This document shows, piece by piece, positions 1 through 8,886 of a stretch of 64,000 nt of DNA. Made by a program: the position numbers and the translations under genes. The stretch is from Saprospiraceae bacterium. GTDB lineage: Bacteria; Bacteroidota; Bacteroidia; Chitinophagales; Saprospiraceae. Each line of letters begins with the position of its first letter. Within the stretch, counting starts at the first letter, position 1. The stretch is taken from contig JADJNF010000008.1 in NCBI GenBank assembly GCA_016714445.1, forward strand, positions 1,116,001 to 1,180,000. The letters are read 5' to 3'. The notes beneath the pieces were generated by a model, which was not told where the DNA came from, made no database searches, and saw only the letters and a list, made by a program, of their open reading frames with translations.

Positions 1-123
1 AAATACGGAAAAAAGAAATCCAAAAGGTATATTACTGGAAATATAATAAAGCTGATAGCTAAATTTTCTAAGTTTGAAAGAAATTTTTGTAAACCAATTT
101 ATTTCAGATATAAATGGAGCTGC

Positions 124-1381
124 CTACTTTATTTCAAAACCTAAAGAAATCAAATCCTTCCAAAATCCGGGATAAGATTTGGAAATGACTTCCGGGTTAT
201 TGATTTTTATCGGAAAAAGCAAACCCAAAGGTGCAAAAGCCATAGCCATTCGGTGGTCGTTGTATGTATCTATTTCGGGGATACCGGTCAGATCAGCTGT
301 CGCCTTTCCTTCCTGCATATAATATTCAATGGCTGTTTTTTTTGAAAATTTTGCTGGCATTTTATTTAAATATACCTGTATTTTTGCGTGTTCTTGTTGC
401 AAAGCTGCAATTCTGTCTGTCTCTTTTATCCGTAAAGTCTGCAATCCTGTAAACAATCCATGTGTACCCAACCCTCCGCAAAGTACAGAGATACTTTGTG
501 CAATATCCGGTACCTTGATAAAATTGTATTCAAAATGTTCTGGTGGATTTAATTCCTTTTCTTTTTAAAAGCCGGACCTGATGATCTCCAAAAACAGACT
601 CTATACCAAAAAAATTTCCTATTTCTGATATTGCTGAATCTCCCTGAAGACTATCTACATGCAATCCCTTAAGAATGATATCAGCAGTTTCACTCAGACC
701 CGCGATAGTATAATAATAGGAAGCTGCGGACCAGTCTGCTTCTACATGAAAATCTCGTGGTATATATTGCTGATGGCGAATGGAAATGGTTTTATCTTCC
801 CAGTCAACTCTAACACCAAAATATGACATTATTCCTATGGTCATTTCAATGTATGGCCTGGATACGATTTCTCCTTCAAGATGTATTTTTAGTCCATGAG
901 TTAATACCGGAGCAATCAGCAACAATGCTGAAATATACTGGGAACTAATATCTGCCGGAAGGGAAATTTCATTTTTCCAAAGTCCGGAGGAGGGTAGTAT
1001 TCTTAATGGGGGAAATCCTTCCTTTTCTACATATTCAATATTTGCGCCTAGGTAATTTAGTGCATCAACCAATGCTTTTACAGGTCTTTGTTTCATTCTA
1101 TCTGACCCCGTAAGTATATGTTTTTCTGATTTTATAGCAAGATATGCAGTGAGGAATCTAAATGTTGTGCCTGCATGATGTGCATCAAGTGTCTCCTCAT
1201 TACTGTGTATCAGTTGTTCCATTGAATACGTATCATCACTCTCGGATAAGTTAAATATTTCAAACTTCTGGTGGCATAGTGCCTTTATAAGCAACACACG
1301 GTTAGAAATACTTTTTGAGCCGCTCAAGGTAATTTCTCCCCTTATATTTTTATTTGGAGAATATATATTAATAGCATTCAT
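124..1381 (-). pseudogene. aroA: EPSP synthase, split by a one-base frameshift
   Basis: 5-enolpyruvylshikimate-3-phosphate synthase, the sixth step of the shikimate pathway. The N-terminal part (1381 down to about 562) has the family motifs SGSKSISNR near residue 20 and GSDRMKQRP near residue 90; the C-terminal part (about 560 down to 124) has the second signature LRIKETDR and the NDHRMAMAFA motif. The two parts lie in different frames. Reading the minus strand, the frame joins if one A is removed from the five-A run complementary to 562-566, giving a continuous protein of about 418 residues, the normal size. I start it at the ATG at 1381 (MNAINIYSP); the upstream ATG at 1405 would overlap the osmC-like gene. 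Only one base is wrong and all conserved motifs survive, so a sequencing indel is as likely as a true pseudogene. An essential gene in most free-living bacteria, which favours the error explanation. Confidence 0.9.
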
Positions 1382-1385
1382 GAAA

Positions 1386-1796
1386 TCAAGCTTTTTTCCA
1401 CACAAACTCCAGTACTTGATGCAGATCCGTGTGAAGACTTAAGGCAACCGGGCAAGTTCTTGCGGCAGTTTCCAGTATTTTTTGTTCTTTTGATGAGTAC
1501 AAAGAATCAGGCATGATTAATTTAACTTCAACAGATGAGATTCTTCTTGGATCTGATGCCATTATTTTGGTTATTTCCAGTACGGTACCATCAATATTAA
1601 TATTATGATTGTCGGCTGCGATACCCATAATAGTAACCATACATGTACCTAGAGAAGTTGCGGTTAAATCTGTAGGTGAAAATGCTTCGCCCTTGCCATT
1701 GTTGTCTATCGGAGCGTCTGTGATGATGGTTTGTCCAGATCTTAAATGAACACATTCTGTCCTGAGTCCGCCCAGATAGGTTACTTTTGAAGTCAT
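1386..1796 (-). CDS. OsmC/Ohr-family protein
   Basis: A 136-residue member of the OsmC family, small dimeric thiol-dependent peroxidases. The two conserved cysteines are visible: Cys52 in SLGTCMVT, preceded by the family's FSPTDL segment, and Cys115 in RTCPVALSL. In the family the first of these attacks the peroxide and the second resolves it. Length is typical. It overlaps the end of the PhoH gene by four bases (ATGA type overlap), so the two are probably cotranslated, and aroA follows at once. It belongs to the YhfA-like branch rather than to a proven organic hydroperoxide resistance protein; the substrate cannot be told from sequence. Confidence 0.88.
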   Translation of the reverse strand: MTSKVTYLGGLRTECVHLRSGQTIITDAPIDNNGKGEAFSPTDLTATSLGTCMVTIMGIAADNHNINIDGTVLEITKIMASDPRRISSVEVKLIMPDSLYSSKEQKILETAARTCPVALSLHTDLHQVLEFVWKKA

Positions 1797-2848
1797 TTAT
1801 TATTATTTAAAAGGTCGGATAATGGTTTGTTTTCATCTCTTACACTTTCTCGCATTGCATCTCTTGTTTCTCTTAATTTCAGTTTTTCGGCTTCGTCCTG
1901 CTCGTCAGATGCATCATAAGATTTTATTATTTCTTTCACAAGCCTGTGTCTGACCACATCTTCTGAGCTGAGAAACAGCTGACCTATTCCATCTATTGGC
2001 GCAAGTATATTTAATGCCTTACGCAGTCCTGACTTCTGATGTCCCGGCAGGTCTATCTGTGACAAATCGCCAGTTATGATTGCCTTTGCACTTGGTCCGA
2101 TACGAGTAAGAAACATTTTAAGTTGTGTAGTGGTACAATTTTGCGCTTCATCCAGTATGATAAATGCATGATCTAATGTTCGACCACGCATAAATGCCAG
2201 AGGAGCCACCTCAATGATTCTATTGGTAATAAAAAAATTTAACTTTTCAGCTGGAAGCATATCGTCTAGTGCGTCATACAATGGCCTGAGATAAGGATCC
2301 ACTTTCTCCTTCATATCTCCCGGCAAAAATCCAAGATGTTCTCCTGCTTCAACTGCAGGTCGAGTGAGGATAATCTTTTTGACCAATTTAGCTTTTAGAG
2401 CTCGAATGGCCAATGCCACTGCAGTGTAAGTTTTACCTGTCCCGGCAGGACCAACAGCAAATACAATATCATTCATCTCTGAACATTCTACCAGCAGTTT
2501 TTGATTTTTTGTTTTCGCTTTGATCGGACTTCCGTTTTTGCCATAAACTATGACTCCTCCGGCAGAATGCTGACTTATTTTATTATCGGCAGCATGATCA
2601 CTGGCCAGTAAATCTTCTACCACCTGAGTAGAAAAATCATGTTTGTCCTGGATCATCCGAACCATGATTTCCAGTTTAAGTTTTACATTTTCGGTTCCCT
2701 TTTTTTCGCCTTTGATTTTGACTTGATTACCTCGGGACGTAATCTGTACATCAGGATAAGCCCTTTTTAAAAGATTTAGTTTTGAATTGTTTTCTCCATA
2801 AAGCTCAAGAGGATCTATTCCGTCTATGGTTAAAATTATTTCACTCAA
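1793..2848 (-). CDS. phoH: PhoH family ATPase
   Basis: A 351-residue cytosolic P-loop NTPase of the PhoH/YbeZ family, proteins linked to RNA metabolism and usually found beside YbeY. The N-terminal 100 residues form the small KH-like region; the Walker A motif GPAGTGKT lies at 133-140 and the Walker B motif ILDEAQN at 231-237, followed by the TGDLSQIDLP sensor segment typical of the family. The C-terminus is charged and probably disordered. It is the first gene of a minus-strand block (phoH, osmC-like, aroA) and is divergent from the SAM hydrolase gene across 154 very AT-rich bases. No ybeY is visible in the window. Confidence 0.92.
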   Translation of the reverse strand: MSEIILTIDGIDPLELYGENNSKLNLLKRAYPDVQITSRGNQVKIKGEKKGTENVKLKLEIMVRMIQDKHDFSTQVVEDLLASDHAADNKISQHSAGGVIVYGKNGSPIKAKTKNQKLLVECSEMNDIVFAVGPAGTGKTYTAVALAIRALKAKLVKKIILTRPAVEAGEHLGFLPGDMKEKVDPYLRPLYDALDDMLPAEKLNFFITNRIIEVAPLAFMRGRTLDHAFIILDEAQNCTTTQLKMFLTRIGPSAKAIITGDLSQIDLPGHQKSGLRKALNILAPIDGIGQLFLSSEDVVRHRLVKEIIKSYDASDEQDEAEKLKLRETRDAMRESVRDENKPLSDLLNNNK

Positions 2849-3041
2849 TATGATTACAGAATTTGATGATTATATAAATTAAATATTTTTAAACACTGAA
2901 AAGCAGATAATAAAAAATTTATATATAGTAAATAAATATAATATATCGTTTATTTTTTATTTCTTTGCACACAAATATTAGGAATTATTTTAATTTCTGA
3001 TAATGTTAAAGCAATATTTTTTGAAAATTAACGAGTTTTTA

Positions 3042-3812
3042 ATGCAAATTGTTTCTTTAACCTCTGATTATGGTTCTAAAGATTATTACCTGGCCGAATT
3101 AAAAGCGTCCATTCTGAATGGTAAAAACGACTTTTCGATTATAGATATCAGTCATGAAATTGATAGATTTGATATAGTTCAGGCTGCCTTTTACTTAAAT
3201 AATGCCATCAAATCATTTTCCAAAGGGTCCATCCATATAGTTGCTGTAAATTGCAACTACAGGCGTCGCAGCGAGTACATTTGTTTTGAGAGAGATGGAC
3301 ACTACTTTATTGGTCCAAATAATGGTGTTTTCAGTTTGATGTTTGATGATCTGGATGAGAACAAAATTTACATCATATCTCCTGCAAATGCAGAAAATAC
3401 GACCGTCAATGCAATATTTGCACACGCGGCAGCATATCTGGGGCACGGATTGCCGATAGAAGAAATAGGCCCTTCTGTAGATATTTTTAATTCCAAACTG
3501 GTTATTCAGCCAGTAGTTACCTCCAGTCAGATAAGGGCTACAATCATTCATATCGACCATTTCGAAAATGTGGTCGTAAATCTCAAAAAAGATCTTTTTG
3601 AAAAAGTACGAAATGATAGGAAATTTGAATTGTATTATAAACCAAATGATCCCATTACGTTTTTGAGCAAAGATTATGGTGATGTTTCTATCGGAGATGC
3701 TTTGGCATTTTTTAATTCTTCGGGATATCTGGAGATAGCTATCAATATGGATAAGGCGAGTTCAATGCTCAATTTGATGAAAAATGAAATGATTCAAATA
3801 AATTTTTATTGA
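3042..3812 (+). CDS. SAM hydrolase / SAM-dependent halogenase family protein
   Basis: Member of the DUF62 family, S-adenosyl-L-methionine hydroxide adenosyltransferases that split SAM with water (related halogenases use halide). The family's opening motif SLTSDYGSKDYY sits right at the N-terminus, followed by IIDISHEIDRFDIVQAAF and, in the C-terminal domain, IHIDHFENVVVNL. I choose the ATG at 3042 (MQIVSLTSDYG) because the family starts at this strand; the open frame has another ATG at 3003 that would add 13 residues. About 256 residues, typical. The physiological role of these enzymes is poorly known. The next gene starts four bases after the stop, so the two probably form an operon. Confidence 0.86.
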   Translation: MQIVSLTSDYGSKDYYLAELKASILNGKNDFSIIDISHEIDRFDIVQAAFYLNNAIKSFSKGSIHIVAVNCNYRRRSEYICFERDGHYFIGPNNGVFSLMFDDLDENKIYIISPANAENTTVNAIFAHAAAYLGHGLPIEEIGPSVDIFNSKLVIQPVVTSSQIRATIIHIDHFENVVVNLKKDLFEKVRNDRKFELYYKPNDPITFLSKDYGDVSIGDALAFFNSSGYLEIAINMDKASSMLNLMKNEMIQINFY

Positions 3813-3816
3813 GCTT

Positions 3817-4116
3817 ATGGAAATTTTACGTATAGTCAGACTGTCATTTCATGAGGATAAAATCAATGAATTTATCGAGATATTTGAATCTACCAAAACC
3901 CAAATCCGGTCCTTCGAAGGTTGTACCCATCTGGAATTGATGAAAGACCTGCATCAGCCCAATGTATTTTATACTTACAGCAAATGGGTTTCTGATGATG
4001 CCCTTGAGGCCTATAGGAACTCTTCTCTTTTTAAGGAAACCTGGTCAAAAACCAAATTGCTTTTCAATGCCAGGGCTTCTGCTTATTCGCTTGTTCATGC
4101 CTTAGGGGCTGATTAG
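3817..4116 (+). CDS. ABM-family (quinol monooxygenase-like) protein
   Basis: A 99-residue protein of the antibiotic biosynthesis monooxygenase (ABM, ferredoxin-like) fold. The pattern of a first strand EILRIVRLSF, a helix, GCTHLELMKD and the aromatic stretch NVFYTYSKWVSDDALEAYRNS is that of small YgiN-like dimers. No cofactor is needed in this family and the substrate is often unknown, so quinol or another aromatic is only a guess. It lies immediately behind the SAM hydrolase gene on the same strand and probably shares its transcript. Behind it there are 183 AT-rich bases to the convergent gene. Confidence 0.75.
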   Translation: MEILRIVRLSFHEDKINEFIEIFESTKTQIRSFEGCTHLELMKDLHQPNVFYTYSKWVSDDALEAYRNSSLFKETWSKTKLLFNARASAYSLVHALGAD

Positions 4117-4299
4117 TATAAAACATTCGATTATTGAGTCTTCTACGATACCATATTATTGAAATAATACCACTTATAATTTATTTTTCAAGGTGTCCAA
4201 AAAAAATATTTTCAATTTTTAAAAAATTAGTGGTTTTTTGTACTTCTTTCGTTTTGGGTCAAAATTATACTTTGCTGGGTCAGAACAAACTCACATAGT

Positions 4300-5163
4300 T
4301 TAGACAAAGATCTGAAAAACAACATCATCTCCGGGAAGTCTTTGCGCCAGCTGATTAATTCCCCACTCCTCCACTTGTAATATTCTGGGATAACCACCTG
4401 TCGTCTGACAGTCTCTCATTAGTATGATCAATTGTCCATCAGGTGTCAACTGAACAGTCCCGGGCATAACTGCTGATGTCAGCATTTCCTGTTGATTTAT
4501 TTTTTGTAATGGTGCACCAAATAGTCTGTAACCCATACGATTACTTGTAGGAGATATTGTGAAATATTGTGATTCCAATACATCCATCGAAGCCTGTGAT
4601 AACCAAAAATATTCCGGACCTGGTAAGACGGGGATTTTACAATTCTTATTTATTTCGATATTTCTAATCCCTGCCAGGCTTTTTTTGTCTTTAGTCTGGC
4701 CAGAAATTTTATAAACAATATCATTTTTTTTCAAAGGCCTAAGATGAGTACCATTCAAAGTAGATATGCTGTTCATTATTGGGGTGGAATAGAAACCTCC
4801 TTTGATACTGATATATATACGGGCTCCGGCATATATTTTTTCTATCTTTAATATCTGCCCTTCAAAGACAGAAATTGGGTCGGTGGTAGTGAACCGGAGT
4901 CCATCTATTGTGATTTCATGTTCAGCTCCTGTAATAAAAATTACACAATTCGCCAAAATCATAAAAACAGAACCTTGCCCGAAAATTTCCAACTCTCCTG
5001 CATCTGCATTGTTTCCTAAACGCTGGTTGGCATAGAGAAAACTATGTCTATCCATCGCTCCCGAATAAGGAATACCCAGATGTCTGAAACCAAATCTTCC
5101 ATTATCCTGCAAAGCACAATAGACGCCATGTTTCAGTACTTTTAAAACAGGTAATGACTCCAT
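4300..5163 (-). CDS. Biotin-dependent carboxyltransferase-type protein, PxpC/KipA-like
   Basis: A 287-residue homologue of 5-oxoprolinase subunit C (PxpC; formerly KipA or allophanate hydrolase subunit 2). Recognisable segments are QDNGRFGFRHLGIPYSGAMD near the N-terminus and the C-terminal RDCQTTGGYPRILQV, both typical. In the known enzyme PxpA, PxpB and PxpC together open 5-oxoproline to glutamate using ATP. Here subunits A and B are not neighbours: the gene sits seven bases behind a PaaE-like reductase and ends the transcript. Either the partners are elsewhere or this copy does something else. Slightly short for the family (usually 290-330). Confidence 0.82.
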   Translation of the reverse strand: MESLPVLKVLKHGVYCALQDNGRFGFRHLGIPYSGAMDRHSFLYANQRLGNNADAGELEIFGQGSVFMILANCVIFITGAEHEITIDGLRFTTTDPISVFEGQILKIEKIYAGARIYISIKGGFYSTPIMNSISTLNGTHLRPLKKNDIVYKISGQTKDKKSLAGIRNIEINKNCKIPVLPGPEYFWLSQASMDVLESQYFTISPTSNRMGYRLFGAPLQKINQQEMLTSAVMPGTVQLTPDGQLIILMRDCQTTGGYPRILQVEEWGINQLAQRLPGDDVVFQIFV

Positions 5164-5170
5164 GTGCTAA

Positions 5171-6265
5171 TCAAACATCATAAGTAAGGGCAACTTTTTC
5201 AGTTTTCGGATGTGCCTGGCAAGTAAGAATATATCCTGCGGCTACTTCATCATCATCCAGTGCATAACAACTATCCATGGTTACTTCACCTTCAGTTACT
5301 TTGGCCATACACGTAGAACAAGCACCACTGGTGCAGGAATATGGCGGATCTTTTTTAGCATCGACCAATGTATCCAGAATTGTTTTACCTTTGGTGACAC
5401 TAATATCGAAACTCTCGCCTTTTAGTGTGACGGTAACAGTGGCACTTGAAATACCGGCGTCAGATTTTTTTTGCTCTGATGATGTCACACTGAAATATTC
5501 CTTATGAATAGTTTTTTTATCAATGTGCAAATCAGAGAGAAAGCCCTCGGTCTTTTCTATGAAATCGCCCGGACCACACAAATAGTATTGTTTTTCTGCA
5601 TTTACGGCCTGATATTCTTTAAAAAATTCTTTGCATATATCAGCATTTATCCTTCCTTTAAATCCTTTCCAATCGGTTATTTTTTTTGCGAAAAGACCGC
5701 CTATACCACCTGTTTTTCTAGTATTTGGCTGGCTAATCACGTGTTGGACAAATATCTGACCTTCGTATTTTTTTACCAGATTGTCCAGCTTTTCTTTAAA
5801 TATAATCTCTGACTCACTTCTGCTGCCATACAAAAGGTAAGAAATACTTTTGGGTTCTTCTTCCAATATAGCCTGAATCATTGACATCACAGGAGTAATA
5901 CCACTACCTGCAGCAATAAAATAATGGTCTCTGGCTTTTTGATGATCAGTTTTGACTACAAAATGACCTTCCGGAGTCATAACATCAAGTGCATCACCAG
6001 GTTTCAATTTTTCGTTGACATAGACAGACATTAAACCTTTGTGTACTTTTTTTATGGTCACACCCGGCTCTTTTTCATCCGGTGAAGTGCAAATCGAGTA
6101 TGCTCTTCTTGTTTCTACGCCATTGATAAGGGTTTTTAGGGTCAAATACTGTCCCGGTAAGTGATGATATTCTTCCTTAAGGTGTGAAGGGATGTCAAAG
6201 TAAATCGTTTTAGTATCCGTCGTCTCAGAGACAATTTTACTTATTTTTAAAGAATGAAAATTCAT
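5171..6265 (-). CDS. PaaE-like ferredoxin:NAD(P) oxidoreductase with plant-type 2Fe-2S domain
   Basis: A 364-residue electron-transfer flavoprotein. Residues 1-105 form the FAD barrel (RRAYSICTSP flavin motif at about 54-63), 110-240 the NAD(P) domain (AAGSGITPVMSMI; YYLCGPGDF), and 275-364 a plant-type ferredoxin with Cys311, Cys316, Cys319 and Cys349 in the C-x4-C-x2-C plus distal Cys arrangement. This architecture is that of PaaE, the reductase of phenylacetyl-CoA epoxidase, and of related reductases for hydroxylases. No paaABCD genes are in the window, so the real partner oxygenase is unknown; Bacteroidota often carry such free-standing reductases. The PxpC-like gene follows after seven bases. 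Confidence 0.85.
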   Translation of the reverse strand: MNFHSLKISKIVSETTDTKTIYFDIPSHLKEEYHHLPGQYLTLKTLINGVETRRAYSICTSPDEKEPGVTIKKVHKGLMSVYVNEKLKPGDALDVMTPEGHFVVKTDHQKARDHYFIAAGSGITPVMSMIQAILEEEPKSISYLLYGSRSESEIIFKEKLDNLVKKYEGQIFVQHVISQPNTRKTGGIGGLFAKKITDWKGFKGRINADICKEFFKEYQAVNAEKQYYLCGPGDFIEKTEGFLSDLHIDKKTIHKEYFSVTSSEQKKSDAGISSATVTVTLKGESFDISVTKGKTILDTLVDAKKDPPYSCTSGACSTCMAKVTEGEVTMDSCYALDDDEVAAGYILTCQAHPKTEKVALTYDV

Positions 6266-6435
6266 TTTTATACTTTTGCTGCTTTAAAATAAATCTAAAC
6301 ATAAAATTTAGAGCCGACGAAATTAATCATTTCTCTACAATTAGTAGTCATTTATTGAAATGATATTGATTACTTATCACGAACTGAATTTCTTATGTCA
6401 CTGAATATTAACTTTTTATACAAAATTTATTAAAT

Positions 6436-7154
6436 ATGACACTCAAACTATCCATCATAATTCCAGCTTATAACGAGGAAAAAACTATTCACACTATCTT
6501 GGAAAAAGTAAGTAGAGTAGACCTCATCGGCGGTGTCAGTAAAGAAATAATTGTAGTCAATGATTGTTCAAAAGACGATACAGAAAAAAAGTTTTTGAGT
6601 ATCAAGAGGCAAATCCAACCATTGAATTATCATATTATAAACATGAAATTAATCAGGGCAAGGGAGCTGCACTTCATACGGGCATCAGACAAGCTAAAGG
6701 TGACTTACTGATAATTCAGGACGCAGATCTGGAGTATGATCCTAATGAATTTAATTTACTGCTTAGACCCATTCTTGACGGATTTGCAGATGTGGTCTAT
6801 GGTTCCAGGTTTATGGGTGGTAAACCGCACAGAATTCTATTTTTCTGGCACTCCATTGGCAACAAAGTACTCACATCTTTTTCCAATGCACTGACAAATC
6901 TAAATCTTACAGATATGGAAACCTGCTACAAAATGTGGAAATCTGAAATTATAAAAAGTGTCCAGCTTAAAGAAAACAGATTTGGTTTTGAACCAGAAGT
7001 AACGGCCAAAATCTCAAGAATACCAAACATCAGGATATATGAAGTGGGAATTTCATATTATGGACGTACTTATGCAGAAGGGAAAAAAATAAACTGGAAG
7101 GATGGTTTCAGGGCTATATATTGTATTTTAAAGTATAATATCTGGTCAAGATAA
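6436..7154 (+). pseudogene. Family 2 glycosyltransferase (DPM1/DPG synthase-like), frameshifted in an A run
   Basis: Inverting GT-A glycosyltransferase of about 239 residues in two frames. The first part (6436 to about 6590) has LSIIIPAYNEE and EIIVVNDCSKDDT; the second continues as VFEYQEANPTIELSYYKHE, NQGKGAALHTGI and the metal-binding IIQDADLEYDP, then YGSRFMGG and DMETCYKMWK, typical of dolichyl- or polyprenyl-phosphate mannose/glucose synthases. The break is at 6584-6590 (seven A). One more A would restore the frame. The run reads GAA AAA AAG in frame, which is also the classical A AAA AAG minus-one slippery heptamer, and a minus-one slip gives exactly the correct downstream frame. Without correction or slippage the product stops after 91 residues. 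A homopolymer error is the simplest explanation. Confidence 0.85.
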
Positions 7155-7330
7155 AGATAATATTTCCTTTTAAACTATATCGTCGGCTTTGAAGATAAAG
7201 TGTCATTTTACTTTTCATTGCTACATTTTCCATTGGATTAAGATTTTCCCATTTGTGGTCCCATTTATGATCGTAAGCATAAAATAAATTATGTTGATTG
7301 CTTTCCTTTGTGATACAAAATATAAAAATC

Positions 7331-7891
7331 ATGACTAGAAGATTCCAATTTTTGCTGTTGGTGGCAGCAGTAAGTTTTTTTTCCTGCAAGCAAGGTGCAG
7401 ATAGTACGCAAACCCCGGTTTCTGCGGATCCATCAACTGCTCAGGATATGGTCGGTCAATCGGCTGTAAAAGATGACGTATCCAATCCAAATATCGTTCA
7501 GGTAGCTTCCGGAAGTGCTGACCATACGACACTCGTTGCGGCAGTAAAAGCAGGAGGATTGGTAGATGCTTTAAGTAATGCCGGACCGTTTACTGTTTTT
7601 GCACCTACTAATGCAGCATTTGCAAAACTTCCGGCAGGCACTGTAGAAGGTTTACTTAAGCCGGAAAAACTTGCAGATTTGAAAAATATTCTTGAGTACC
7701 ATACTTATGTAGGCTCGCTTAAAATAGAGTATTTTCAGGATGGGCAGTCATATGAACAGGTAAATGGTGGTAAAGTGACGATCACAAAAAAAGATGGTAA
7801 AACATATGTCAATGGTAGTGAAATCGTGGCGTCCATTCCGACATCAAATGGGATGATCCACGTTATCAATGATGTATTGCTACCGAAATAA
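7331..7891 (+). CDS. Fasciclin-domain lipoprotein
   Basis: A 186-residue secreted lipoprotein with one FAS1 (fasciclin/beta-Ig-h3) domain. I start at the ATG at 7331 (MTRRFQFLLL): this gives a clean lipoprotein signal with lipobox VSFFSC at about residues 13-18, while the longer frame from 7298 would add residues in front of it. The two FAS1 repeats are clear: FTVFAPTNAAFAKLPAGTV (H1 region) and the ending NGMIHVINDVLLP (H2). FAS1 domains mediate adhesion between cells or to matrix. It is followed by a perfect hairpin terminator at 7925-7952. Nothing links it to the glycosyltransferase upstream apart from strand. Confidence 0.9.
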   Translation: MTRRFQFLLLVAAVSFFSCKQGADSTQTPVSADPSTAQDMVGQSAVKDDVSNPNIVQVASGSADHTTLVAAVKAGGLVDALSNAGPFTVFAPTNAAFAKLPAGTVEGLLKPEKLADLKNILEYHTYVGSLKIEYFQDGQSYEQVNGGKVTITKKDGKTYVNGSEIVASIPTSNGMIHVINDVLLPK

Positions 7892-7924
7892 AAATTATAA
7901 TAAACTTTTCATTCAATTAAATAA

Positions 7925-7952
7925 GCGTTCTGATTTTTCGAAATCAGAACGC
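7925..7952. terminator. Hairpin terminator between convergent genes
   Basis: A perfect 12-bp stem, GCGTTCTGATTT (7925-7936) with AAATCAGAACGC (7941-7952), closed by a TTCG loop. It lies 33 bases behind the fasciclin stop and 76 bases before the end of the convergent cupin gene, so it probably serves both. The T tracts on either side are poor, so strict Rho-independent function is inferred from the stem rather than from a U run. Confidence 0.7.
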
Positions 7953-8028
7953 ATTTCAAATTGAATGTATTTACAGAAATGAACATATACATTCCACAGT
8001 CCTGAAGTTTTATAACTTTAGATAGAAA

Positions 8029-8316
8029 TTATTTTATCAATATTAATTGGCTATCTACAATACCTTTTACCCAATGTTTGACCATAGGTGCAATATGTAT
8101 TTGATCGCCGGGTAGAAGAGTTTCTTTCATTCCTTCTTCGTTTTCAAAAACAGCCTGACCGGTCACGCATATCAATAAAGCAGGCGTTTTCGTGATATGT
8201 TCCTTCAGCGTTTGGTCTGCCAGGATCTGAATAGCAGTGGTTTGACCTTCTGATCCTTTAAAAACAGATATGGCCGAAACTGATTTATCTTTTGGATGTA
8301 GGGAGCAGATATTCAT
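8029..8316 (-). CDS. Small cupin-domain protein at the end of the nos operon
   Basis: A 95-residue single-domain cupin. The small beta-barrel is visible as TTAIQILADQTLKEHITKTP, ALLICVTGQAVFENEEG and the second motif LLPGDQIHIAPMVKHWVKG. The metal-binding set is incomplete: His residues occur at EHITKT, HIAP and KHW, but the first G(X)5HXH box is degenerate. Its start overlaps the stop of the preceding lipoprotein gene by four bases (ATGA), so the two are translationally coupled. It is the last gene of the run that begins with the cytochrome c and nosZ. A role in copper or redox handling is suggested only by position. Confidence 0.7.
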   Translation of the reverse strand: MNICSLHPKDKSVSAISVFKGSEGQTTAIQILADQTLKEHITKTPALLICVTGQAVFENEEGMKETLLPGDQIHIAPMVKHWVKGIVDSQLILIK

Positions 8317-8729
8317 TGGAAGTGTTGATTAAATGTTTCAAAGGATGATTTTATTTTAAGAACAATTTGTGCAGCATCATCCGCTGTTTTTGCTTTTGAA
8401 AGTGCATCTGTAAGCTCCAGATAAGGATGAAGCCATACATGCAACTGGTCGTGGCTTTTACCATCCATGGTGCAGCTTTTGATCAGTTTTTTATTATAAC
8501 CATGAAGTGTTTCTGCAAGCATTGTATAGTCTCCTTCTGCAACATCATAACTTAACAAAGCACCTTGCATACCTTTTAAATAGGGCATCATCTCTTCATT
8601 TACTTCCCATTTTTCTCCATTATTAAGCTGCAAAGTATCCGACCCACTACTTTTTGCAGTATTTTTAGGTTCGCAGGCATTTGTCACCATCAAAAGAGTA
8701 AAGAGGAAAAACATTAATTGTGATTTCAT
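8313..8729 (-). CDS. Unknown small lipoprotein in the nos operon
   Basis: A 138-residue lipoprotein of unknown function. Residues 1-19 are a lipoprotein signal with lipobox VTNAC; the rest is a soluble, helix-rich domain of about 110 residues with a conserved-looking core HVWLHPYLELTDALSKAKTA and two histidines near LHGYNKK and HDQLHVWLH. The overall pattern, a helical bundle of about 100 residues with histidines in a periplasmic lipoprotein, is reminiscent of small metal- or haem-associated bundles, but there is no CxxCH motif and I do not recognise the family. It is coupled by a four-base overlap to the cupin behind it and lies 157 bases behind the truncated haemoglobin gene. Confidence 0.7.
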   Translation of the reverse strand: MKSQLMFFLFTLLMVTNACEPKNTAKSSGSDTLQLNNGEKWEVNEEMMPYLKGMQGALLSYDVAEGDYTMLAETLHGYNKKLIKSCTMDGKSHDQLHVWLHPYLELTDALSKAKTADDAAQIVLKIKSSFETFNQHFQ

Positions 8730-8886
8730 TTTATATTAGATTTAGTGTATTACATATTGGACGAAAAATATCTTAGGAATTGATAGATGGTCATATTTTA
8801 CATTTTTCTTAAGGTCTTTGTGGCGTATTCTCAAGTGGTTGCTTATCTGGCATAATTTAGATTAATGTTGTAAAGCAAAATATTGA

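Noticed and set aside
555..575. Programmed minus-one frameshift in aroA on the slippery T TTA AAA
   Set aside because: The heptamer is in the right register, but a minus-one slip leads to a stop within five codons; the conserved frame needs a plus-one shift or loss of one base.
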